From assembly GCF_023016805.1 (NCBI RefSeq), contig NZ_JALKCH010000001.1:248001-312000 (forward strand): 64,000 nucleotides of DNA. Direction: 5' to 3'. Source of the stretch: Ancylobacter crimeensis (GTDB lineage Bacteria; Pseudomonadota; Alphaproteobacteria; Rhizobiales; Xanthobacteraceae). Position numbers and translations under genes: made by a program. Below the pieces are notes generated by a model. It was not told the origin of the DNA and did no database searches. It worked only from the letters and a program-made list of their open reading frames with translations. The first letter of the stretch is position 1. Every line of letters starts with the position of its first letter. Below, piece after piece: positions 57,753 through 64,000 of this stretch.

Positions 57753-58196
57753 ATGTATTACGCACTGCTCTGCTACCACTCCGAGGATGTGGTCTGCTCG
57801 TGGACGCACGAGGAGGACGCCGCCGTCATGGCGCGGCTCGACGTGATCCAGCGTCGGCTCGTGGGGGAGGGCAAGCTCTCGTCCGCGGTGCGGCTGTTGC
57901 CCACCACGGCGGCCACCACGCTGCGCAAGGACCGCGATCCGCCTCTGGTCCTGGACGGCCCCTTCGCCGAGACCAAGGAGCAACTTCTCGGCTTCTATAT
58001 CCTCGATGTGCCGGGGCTCGACGAGGCGCTCGACATCGCCCGCGAGCTCGGCACTGCCAATCCGGGTGGAAGCTATGAGATCCGCCCGGTCGGCTTCATC
58101 TACGACACGACGGCGGCGAAGCCGGCCTATGAGGCGAGCCGAGTCGAAGGCGGGCGTTCCGAAGGGAGCCGTTCCGAAGGGAGCTTTACCGGATGA
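57753..58196 (+). CDS. YCII/DGPF-domain protein, partner of the ECF42 sigma factor
   Basis: A 147-residue protein of the YCII/DGPF type: MYYALLCYHSEDVV, then VLDGPFAETKEQLLGFYILD with the DGPF motif, and GGSYEIRPVGFI. Proteins of this type are the conserved neighbours of group 42 ECF sigma factors. The C-terminus carries a short repeat (RSEGS twice), encoded by two 15-bp direct repeats just before the stop. GGGAGGA precedes the ATG, and the stop overlaps the sigma-factor start. Confidence 0.9.
   Translation: MYYALLCYHSEDVVCSWTHEEDAAVMARLDVIQRRLVGEGKLSSAVRLLPTTAATTLRKDRDPPLVLDGPFAETKEQLLGFYILDVPGLDEALDIARELGTANPGGSYEIRPVGFIYDTTAAKPAYEASRVEGGRSEGSRSEGSFTG
58156..58184 (+). repeat. two GTTCCGAAGGGAGC direct repeats, 15-bp period
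   Basis: GTTCCGAAGGGAGC occurs at 58156-58169 and 58171-58184, in frame at the end of the YCII gene, and adds RSEGS twice. GAAGGGAG also gives purine-rich, Shine-Dalgarno-like sequence 9-16 bases before the sigma ATG at 58193. Confidence 0.7.
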
Positions 58197-59443
58197 TCGA
58201 GGATGCGCGCTGGCTCGACGTTGCCCTTGCCGCGGCCCGGCCGCAGGCGATGGCAGCGCTGCTGCGCTATTTTCGCGATCTCGATCTGGCCGAGGAGGCC
58301 TTTCAGGAGGCCTGCCTGCGGGCCTTGAAGACCTGGCCGGAGAAGGGGCCCCCGCGCGACCCCGCGGCGTGGCTCATCTTCGTCGGGCGCAATGTCGCGA
58401 TCGACAGCGTGCGCCGCCGTGCAAGACTGGCACCGCTACCCCCGGACGAGCAGCTCTCCGATCTCGAAGACGCCGAGGCGGAGCTCGCCGAGCGGATCGA
58501 CGGCGCGGATTATCGCGACGACGTGCTGCGCCTGCTCTTCGTGTGCTGCCACCCCGATGTGCCGGCGACGCAGCAGATTGCGATTGCGCTGCGGGTTGTT
58601 TCCGGGCTTTCGGTCGGCCAGATCGCGCGCGCCTTCCTCGTCAGCGAGGCGGCGATGGAGCAGCGCATCACCCGTGCCAAGGTCCGCATCGCCAAAGCGG
58701 GCGTGCCGTTCGAGGTGCCCGGCGCGGTGGAGCGGACGGAAAGGCTCGCGGCCGTGGCGGCGATGATCTACCTCGTCTTCAATGAAGGCTATTCCGCGCC
58801 CGTGGACACGGGGCGGGAGCGTGCGGGCCTGTGCGACGAGGCGATCCGCCTGGTGCGGCTGCTGCTGCGGCTCTTCCCGGCCGAGCCGGAGATCATGGGC
58901 CTCGCCGCGCTGATGCTGCTCCAGCATTCCCGTGCCGCCGCCCGCAGCGACACCGAAGGCCGTCCGGTGCTCCTGGAGGCGCAGGACCGTTCGCGCTGGA
59001 ACCGCTCTGCCATTGCGGAGGGACTGGCCTTGCTCGACAAGGCCATGCGCCATGCCCGGCCGGGGGCCTATCAGCTGCAGGCTGCCATTGCGGCGCTGCA
59101 TGCCCGCGCCGGCCGCCCGGAAGAGACGGACTGGGCACAGATCGCCGCGCTTTACGGTGCGCTGGAACGAATTGAGCCCTCGCCGGTGGTGACGCTCAAC
59201 CGTGCGGTTGCGGTTGCCAAGACCGCCGGCCCCAATGCGGCGTTGACGCTCATCGAGCCGCTGGGGGAGCGACTCGATGGCTATTTTCATTTCCATGGCC
59301 TGCGCGGGCATCTGCTGATGCAGCTCGAACGCAGCAGCGAGGCCCGTGAGGCCTTCACACGCGCCGTCGCGCTTGCGCGCAGCGCCGCCGAAGCGGCTCA
59401 TATCCGCGAACATCTCGACCATCTTGCCGGTTCTGCACCCTGA
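58193..59443 (+). CDS. ECF42-type RNA polymerase sigma factor
   Basis: A 416-residue sigma-70-family factor with a long C-terminal extension. Sigma-2 region: YFRDLDLAEEAFQEACLRAL. Sigma-4 region: IAIALRVVSGLSVGQIARAF. Then the group hallmark AAMIYLVFNEGYSAP and a helical, TPR-like C-terminal half (about residues 220-410). There is no anti-sigma gene; group 42 factors instead lie beside DGPF proteins, as here. ATGA overlap with the YCII stop implies coupled translation. Its target genes are not evident, though the operon itself is likely. Confidence 0.93.
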   Translation: MIEDARWLDVALAAARPQAMAALLRYFRDLDLAEEAFQEACLRALKTWPEKGPPRDPAAWLIFVGRNVAIDSVRRRARLAPLPPDEQLSDLEDAEAELAERIDGADYRDDVLRLLFVCCHPDVPATQQIAIALRVVSGLSVGQIARAFLVSEAAMEQRITRAKVRIAKAGVPFEVPGAVERTERLAAVAAMIYLVFNEGYSAPVDTGRERAGLCDEAIRLVRLLLRLFPAEPEIMGLAALMLLQHSRAAARSDTEGRPVLLEAQDRSRWNRSAIAEGLALLDKAMRHARPGAYQLQAAIAALHARAGRPEETDWAQIAALYGALERIEPSPVVTLNRAVAVAKTAGPNAALTLIEPLGERLDGYFHFHGLRGHLLMQLERSSEAREAFTRAVALARSAAEAAHIREHLDHLAGSAP

Positions 59444-59620
59444 GCGGGCGGGGTGAGCGGTTTTTTGTCGACATCGCGCCCTCCGTGGAATTTGAGCAGT
59501 TACGATGGGCCGGAAGTCGCCTGATTTCGCGAAGAATGCACTGGGAACCCGCGGGCGGCGCGCGCATTCTCTCAGCGACCCCACGGTCCCGGCACGCCCG
59601 GTACGCAAGGAGACGTTTCG

Positions 59621-60109
59621 ATGCGCACGCACAAGACCGAGAACAACACGCCGTCCAATGCCAAGAAGGTGGCGATCGAGCTTTTGAACGCCAATCTGGC
59701 GTCCACGATCGACCTCGCGCTCATCACCAAGCAGGCTCACTGGAACATCAAGGGCCCGCAGTTCATCGCCGTGCATGAACTGCTCGACCAGCTGCGCAGC
59801 GGGCTGGATGAGCATGTGGACACCATGGCGGAGCGCGTGGTGCAGCTTGGCGGAACCGCGCTCGGGACCACTCAGGTCGTGGCGAAGGACACTGCGCTCG
59901 CGCCCTATCCGACGGACATCTACAAGATCGCCGATCATCTCAAAGCGCTGGCGGAGCGCTATGGCGCGGTGGCCAACAAGGTGCGCACGTCGATCGACGA
60001 GGCGGATGAGGCTGGCGATCCGGATACTGCCGACATCTTCACGGCAGCCTCGCGCACGCTCGACAAGTCGCTGTGGTTCATCGAAGCGCATCTGCAGGAG
60101 CCTGCATAA
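59621..60109 (+). CDS. dps: Dps, DNA-protecting ferritin-like protein
   Basis: A 162-residue mini-ferritin that oxidises and stores iron and shields DNA in stress and stationary phase. The inter-subunit ferroxidase ligands are in [19 protein letters not shown] and [11 protein letters not shown]. The Lys/Asn/Thr-rich N-terminal tail ([16 protein letters not shown]) could bind DNA. AAGGAG precedes the ATG. The 177 bp upstream carry no clear promoter match; control by the general stress or OxyR response is possible. Confidence 0.97.
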   Translation: MRTHKTENNTPSNAKKVAIELLNANLASTIDLALITKQAHWNIKGPQFIAVHELLDQLRSGLDEHVDTMAERVVQLGGTALGTTQVVAKDTALAPYPTDIYKIADHLKALAERYGAVANKVRTSIDEADEAGDPDTADIFTAASRTLDKSLWFIEAHLQEPA

Positions 60110-60205
60110 GCCTTTCGGCGCGCGTGAACCGGATGGCCGTCCACAGGCGACGGCCATCCGCCCGGAAAAGGAGGCTCTCATTCCCGTCGATACGGTGGAT
60201 TCGAG

Positions 60206-60233
60206 TCTACAATGTAAGCGTTTCTGTTATATT
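60206..60233 (+). promoter_or_regulatory. possible promoter upstream of the LdtR-like gene
   Basis: TCTACA (60206-60211) and an extended -10 TGTTATATT (hexamer 60228-60233), 180 bp before the regulator ATG. The 304-base interval 60110-60413 is otherwise gene-free; it contains TCTGG and CCAGA half-sites around 60370-60395 that could be an autoregulatory operator. Confidence 0.35.
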
Positions 60234-60413
60234 CCCGTTCACATTTTCTGAGCCCTTATGGGGCAGAGTATATGGAGTGGCTTGCTTTTTTCCGTGCCGC
60301 TTGGCTTGATGCGCCACGATATCCACCAGATGCAGAATCAAAAAAGACAGGCAGAGCGATACGTGTGTTCTGGCGTTTCGCTTGATGACCAGACATTTGG
60401 GTTGGAGTGAAGC

Positions 60414-60998
60414 ATGACAAGGGACGACCCAGGAATGGCTCGCAAGCTCGCGGATCAGGATGCTGCGCCCGTACAGCGTGACGGTGCCCGAGCCTCGATT
60501 TCCTCTTTTCCGGGTCGCGTGAACGACGTGGACAACGAACAGACCGTTACGCATCTGGAGATCGCTCGTGTCATCGAGCGTGCGCACCGACGCTTTCTCG
60601 ATCTTCTCCGAATGGAACTGATCCGCCTGGGTACCGACGACATCAGCCCGTCTCAGGTGATGCTGCTCTTCACCATAGGCTCGGACGAGCTTTCGGTGCG
60701 CGATCTGCTCGAGCGCGGTCATTATCTCGGCTCGAACGCATCCTACAATCTCAAGCAGCTTGTGGACGGCGGCTATGTGGACCGCTCCGCCTCGCCACGC
60801 GACCGCCGCTCGGCGCGCCTGCGGCTGACGGAGAAGGCGGTCAATCTGTGCGAAGCCATCCGCGCTTCCCATGACAATTTCCACCGCCAGTCGATGCGGG
60901 ACGAAAGCGAGATGCGAGATCTCGTCACCGCCTACAACGTGCTGCGTCGGCTCGAACTGCTGTGGACCTCCTCGCTGCGTTACGGCGGCGATGGCTGA
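60414..60998 (+). CDS. ldtR: MarR-family transcriptional regulator, LdtR-like
   Basis: A 194-residue DNA-binding regulator. After a variable 45-residue start, it has HLEIARVIERAHRRFLDLLR, a winged helix (SPSQVMLLFTIGSDELSVRD, GSNASYNLKQLVDGGYVDRS, SPRDRRSARLRLTEKA) and a dimerising C-terminal helix. The ERGHYLGSNASYNLKQLVDGG recognition region closely resembles LdtR of Hyphomicrobiales, which controls an L,D-transpeptidase and osmotic tolerance. GGAGTGAAG precedes the ATG. No L,D-transpeptidase gene is in the window. Confidence 0.85.
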   Translation: MTRDDPGMARKLADQDAAPVQRDGARASISSFPGRVNDVDNEQTVTHLEIARVIERAHRRFLDLLRMELIRLGTDDISPSQVMLLFTIGSDELSVRDLLERGHYLGSNASYNLKQLVDGGYVDRSASPRDRRSARLRLTEKAVNLCEAIRASHDNFHRQSMRDESEMRDLVTAYNVLRRLELLWTSSLRYGGDG

Positions 60999-61027
60999 TG
61001 CCGGCCTCGCTTCCATGAAATACCCGA

Positions 61028-61050
61028 CGCCGCCGGCCTCCCCGGCGGCG
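61028..61050 (+). terminator. probable terminator hairpin after the LdtR-like gene
   Basis: A perfect 9-bp GC stem (61028-61036 with 61042-61050) with a 5-base loop, 30 bp after the stop. Only TT follows, so it is a strong hairpin without a U run. Confidence 0.55.
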
Positions 61051-61603
61051 TTCGCATGTCGGGAGCCGGGGTGGTTCCGTTATCTTTCTGTGTGCCGATC
61101 TCCGGCGCCCTCTGTCGATCTTTTGGGGGATTTCGCGCCATTCACCGACATTTCGAGGGATCGGAAATCGGATGTGACCGGTCCTTGCCGGACTTCGCCG
61201 GACAGGATCAGGGCCATTTATCGGGGTGCCGCCTTCTCGCTGCCTCAACCGCTGCCAATAGGCATGGCGGCGGTGCGCGATGGCGTCAGGGCTGCGCCGA
61301 ATTGCGCGCGGCACTCGTCGAGGACCGACAGCATGTCCTTCGTGCCGAACCGCTCGCCGAAGAAGGCAGCGACCTCATCATCCGATTCGATCGGCGAGCG
61401 CGGCGACACCGCATAGCGTCGGGCGCTCCCGCATCCACTGCGTCGGCGGCTGGCCCCCGGCCGGCCTTCCACCTTCTCGACTGCCGCCGCCATCTCTGTG
61501 CTGGCGTGGCATCTTCGATGCGTTGCGGCGGTGATCCGTCCGACCCGCCATCTGGTCGCTGGGAGTGTCGCACCTTGCGTGGCGACGCTCCCGCCGGTCA
61601 GGA
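61051..61603. other. 553 bp without a convincing gene
   Basis: Open frames exist on both strands but none has both a ribosome site and protein-like composition. The best is a minus-strand stretch (61245-61409) starting at GTG and containing DDEVAAFFGERFGTKDML and SVLDECRAQFG, which reads like the end of a real protein and may be a gene relic. Confidence 0.45.
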
Positions 61604-62569
61604 TCACAGCCTAACGGAGGGCAAGGCCGCTTCGTTGGCGAGGGCTGCCACCAGTCTGGCTCCGAGCGTCACCGTAGCCGAATCAAGGGCCATCTCGATA
61701 TTGTTGCGGGTGCGCTCGATCGACCTGGACGCCACCAGGGTGATGCCGCCTCTGTTTTCGGCGAGAGCCGCCCCGATCAGCGCCCGGGACAGCACGCGGC
61801 CATCCGTAAGATCGGCATCACAGGCCGCGTTAAGGCGGGCAGACCGGGTCGCATCGGCCTGGAGCCAGGATGACATCGGATCGAGCGCCCGCATGAGGGC
61901 GCGATGGGTGATGCGGAAAGGTTCGGCTGCGCTCGGGACGAGCTCGGGATCCAAAGCGCTCCACGAATACTGCACCACGTCGAACACGCCCGGCCAGTCG
62001 ACGAGAATAGGCGCCGTATCCTCGCGCTCTGTCGCCAAGCCTAATGCCCCCACCTTGCCGGCAGCGCGAGCGTCGACAAGAAATTTCACCAACGGATCGG
62101 TGACGACTTCTCGATGAGCCATGTGCAGGAGGTAACAGTCGATCCGCTCGACCCCGAGTTCGCGCAGGCTCTGTTCGAGACTCTGCGCAACGAAGCCCAC
62201 CGAGAAATCGACAGGTGATCGTCCCTTCGGGCCGGACGGGGATGCGGCCGCCTTCTTGCGCCGAACGAGTCCGCGCACCGGTCCGAGCAGCGAGCGCGCC
62301 AAAAGCTTGCTCCGGCTCACATTGCCGCGGCGTATGCCCACCTTGGTGGCAATGGTCACCTTGCCCGACAAGCCTTTCAGCGCTTCGCCCAATACGCGTT
62401 CGGCGGTCCCCAGACCGTACATCGGCGCCACGTCGAAATGCCTGGCTCCCGCGTCATAAGCGGCGGCGATGAGACGATGCTCCTTCTTCGTGAGGCTGCC
62501 TGCCGTCAAATAAGCGCAGCCGATCCCGATAGGCGTGGTGTCGATCGCGGAGTTAGGCAACCTTGGCAT
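61604..62569 (-). CDS. aldo/keto reductase
   Basis: A 321-residue NADPH-dependent reductase-fold protein. It opens MPRLPNSAIDTTPIGIGCAY, has AAAYDAGARHFDVAPMYGLG with the catalytic Asp and Tyr, KVTIATKVGI with the lysine, and CYLLHMAHREVV with the histidine; the C-terminal NADPH-binding region is GITLVASRSIERTRNNIEMA. The start codon lies 16 bp inside the end of the GMC oxidoreductase gene, so the two are one operon. The pairing with a GMC oxidoreductase suggests modification of a sugar or sugar-polymer precursor, but this is only inferred. Confidence 0.9.
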   Translation of the reverse strand: MPRLPNSAIDTTPIGIGCAYLTAGSLTKKEHRLIAAAYDAGARHFDVAPMYGLGTAERVLGEALKGLSGKVTIATKVGIRRGNVSRSKLLARSLLGPVRGLVRRKKAAASPSGPKGRSPVDFSVGFVAQSLEQSLRELGVERIDCYLLHMAHREVVTDPLVKFLVDARAAGKVGALGLATEREDTAPILVDWPGVFDVVQYSWSALDPELVPSAAEPFRITHRALMRALDPMSSWLQADATRSARLNAACDADLTDGRVLSRALIGAALAENRGGITLVASRSIERTRNNIEMALDSATVTLGARLVAALANEAALPSVRL

Positions 62570-64000
62570 AGAGCTCTTTTCTCCGCGAGATGAGATGTGA
62601 CGCGAGGCGCAGCCCGAGCGCGATCGCCGTGAAGGTTGGATTGGCGAAGCCGCTGGTGGGGTAGACTGCAGCACCGGCGACATACAGATTGCGCGTACCG
62701 AATACAGCGCAGTCGGCATCAACCACGCCCTCCTGCGCAGAGGTCGCCATGCGCGCCCCGCCCATCTGATGGTTCGCGTCGTCAGCCTGGGCGAAGAAGT
62801 CAGGATCCCGCTTGACCAGCCCTTCCGCAAGATCGACGCGAGCCAGGCGATGGCTCTCGAGATAGTATTTGATGTACTCGGCGAAGCGGGCCATGGTTTC
62901 AAAGTCGCGGGGATCAAGTTTCCAGTCAACATCGACAATCGGCATGCCGAACGGGTCCCGCTCTTCGCGCAGTCGGACCCGACTTTCGGTGACCGGCGTC
63001 TGCTCCGAGGTCAGCCGCAACTGGATGCCGGCATCGGAAAGATTCATCATGCGTCGGTATCGGATGTAGCGGATCGCCATGGGCACGACGAATTTCAACG
63101 TGCCGAGCATGGCAAGTGGATCCGATAGAGCCGAGCGCTTGACCCGTCCCTTCAGCAGGCCCCTGACGAGGATCTTCAGATTGGCGATGTTGTCGGCGAT
63201 CGAACTTCGATAGACGAAATGAGACGAGATTTCGAGCAACTGTTCACGCGCCTGCACCTCATCAGCCAGCCGAAGCTTGGGATTGTATTTGAGGCCTTCG
63301 ATGAAGGCATTGTCGAACAAATCGGAGAAGCGTTTGTTGTCGATCGGCACCACGCCTCCAGCATAGCAGTCGATATGGTCCATGAAGGCGCGGCCCAGCC
63401 ACTGATTCGTAGCCCACGGCGTCTGTCGATCCAGGTGATCGGGCAACTGAAGCAGCCGCGAAATCTCGATCGTGCCGTTGGCCAGTACGACGCTTTCGCC
63501 TCGGACATGTATCGGGGCGGAATCCGTGAAGCGGATCTGCACACCTTCGACCGCTCCGTTGTCGCCGACAATGATCGCGCCGACTTGCGCGTTCAGCACC
63601 ACGGTGAGATTGGGATTCTCTGCGATATCCTTGGCAAAATGGATGGCGAGATTGCTCTCGGGCGCCCATCGGGTCACGATCGGCTGGATGGTGTCAGTCT
63701 TCGGGGGCGCCTGCAGGCGGAGCCGCTTCCACACTTCCGTGTCGTCGCGGATCACATGGCCGAGGCCAAGGATGTTGAAGCCGGCATCCACGAAAGGAGC
63801 GATATCGTTGCTGTTGATCGGCCAGAGGGCGTCGCTGACCCAGTTTCGCTGCGCGAATACCATCGGCGCGAAGGGGACCAGTTGGCCTCCCCAAAAATTG
63901 GTCGTGCCCCCCAGGCAGCGGAAGCGGCCGACGTGAAGCCCTTCCAGGTTCTTTCCCGAAAGTGTCGCCTGCTCGAACCATTTTTGTGAGTTCTGCTCCG
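62553..64000 (-). CDS. GMC-type FAD oxidoreductase, C-terminal part (cut by window edge)
   Basis: The coding frame runs off the right edge; 481 residues are visible. The visible start includes RCLGGTTNFWGGQLVPFAP, a conserved flavoprotein block, so the FAD-binding N-terminus lies outside. The C-terminus has the active-site NHQMGGARM and GFANPTFTAIALGLRLASHL. This is the branch of GMC oxidoreductases that occurs beside polysaccharide genes. The ATG at 63863 is internal, not the start. Its 3' end overlaps the aldo/keto reductase by 17 bp. Confidence 0.9.
   Translation of the reverse strand, partial: EQNSQKWFEQATLSGKNLEGLHVGRFRCLGGTTNFWGGQLVPFAPMVFAQRNWVSDALWPINSNDIAPFVDAGFNILGLGHVIRDDTEVWKRLRLQAPPKTDTIQPIVTRWAPESNLAIHFAKDIAENPNLTVVLNAQVGAIIVGDNGAVEGVQIRFTDSAPIHVRGESVVLANGTIEISRLLQLPDHLDRQTPWATNQWLGRAFMDHIDCYAGGVVPIDNKRFSDLFDNAFIEGLKYNPKLRLADEVQAREQLLEISSHFVYRSSIADNIANLKILVRGLLKGRVKRSALSDPLAMLGTLKFVVPMAIRYIRYRRMMNLSDAGIQLRLTSEQTPVTESRVRLREERDPFGMPIVDVDWKLDPRDFETMARFAEYIKYYLESHRLARVDLAEGLVKRDPDFFAQADDANHQMGGARMATSAQEGVVDADCAVFGTRNLYVAGAAVYPTSGFANPTFTAIALGLRLASHLISRRKELYAKVA

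Noticed and set aside
59541-59570. GGAAC upstream of dps as an EcfG general-stress promoter
   Set aside because: The -35-like GGAAC is present but no CGTT-type -10 follows at 16-18 bases.
61245-61409. GTG-started 54-codon frame on the minus strand
   Set aside because: The sequence looks protein-like but there is no ribosome site and no recognised family; kept only as a possible relic in the gap note.
62553-62569. Overlap of the GMC and aldo/keto reductase genes as a sign of a frameshift
   Set aside because: Both termini are complete and typical of their families, so a normal operon overlap is the simpler reading.

Overview
This 64 kb window is GC-rich chromosomal DNA, probably from an alphaproteobacterium of the order Hyphomicrobiales (Rhizobiales). 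The gene content fits that: CckA, an LdtR-type MarR regulator, HemP, an alaC-like aminotransferase-hom-glpX group, a fused urease gamma/beta subunit, and a candidate Irr-type iron box. A Xanthobacteraceae-like host (Ancylobacter/Starkeya type) is a guess from general resemblance, since no database search was possible. No tRNA, rRNA, CRISPR array, insertion sequence or prophage was seen.

Layout. 1-4.6 kb: the N-terminus of a DEAD-box RNA helicase, a GreA/GreB-family factor, parE, a small helical protein and argC, closed by a strong two-way terminator. 4.6-8.9 kb: a secreted LprI-like protein translationally coupled to a PHA synthase with a very long low-complexity N-terminus, then a lipoprotein. 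9.1-9.8 kb: the fluoride exporter crcB preceded by a promoter and a fluoride riboswitch. 10-20 kb: alaC-like aminotransferase, hom and glpX, then four accessory genes (a small unknown, an esterase, an EamA transporter and a phytase-like secreted protein), then recJ and a 43-residue membrane microprotein. 20.5-24.6 kb: a flavoprotein, a K+/H+ antiporter and a small conserved protein.

24.6-31.4 kb is an apparent iron-responsive operon: imelysin, multicopper oxidase, di-haem oxidoreductase, a second imelysin and a DUF1513 protein. A candidate Irr box lies in front. This is the most unusual gene set in the window. After another aminotransferase, 32.8-44.3 kb holds a complete urea scavenging and hydrolysis unit, urtABCDE-ureD-ureAB-ureC-ureE-ureF-ureG. 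It is preceded by a consensus sigma-54 promoter, so nitrogen (NtrC-type) control is likely. The UreE tail has 54 histidines in about 123 residues.

44.4-60 kb: hemP with a palindromic operator, a FliO-like membrane protein facing the cell-cycle kinase cckA, the glycolysis/glycogen pair pgi and pgm, an FMN-dependent 2-hydroxyacid oxidase, an AI-2E-family permease, an alpha/beta hydrolase, gltS, an ECF42-type sigma module (VOC protein, YCII protein, sigma factor) and dps. 60.4-64 kb: an LdtR-like regulator, about 0.55 kb without a convincing gene, then an aldo/keto reductase and a GMC oxidoreductase running off the right edge.

Functional themes are metal and ion handling (fluoride, iron, nickel for urease, haem, Dps), nitrogen acquisition through urea, and carbon storage. 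Start codons were chosen from Shine-Dalgarno spacing and family length, and the uncertain ones are flagged.
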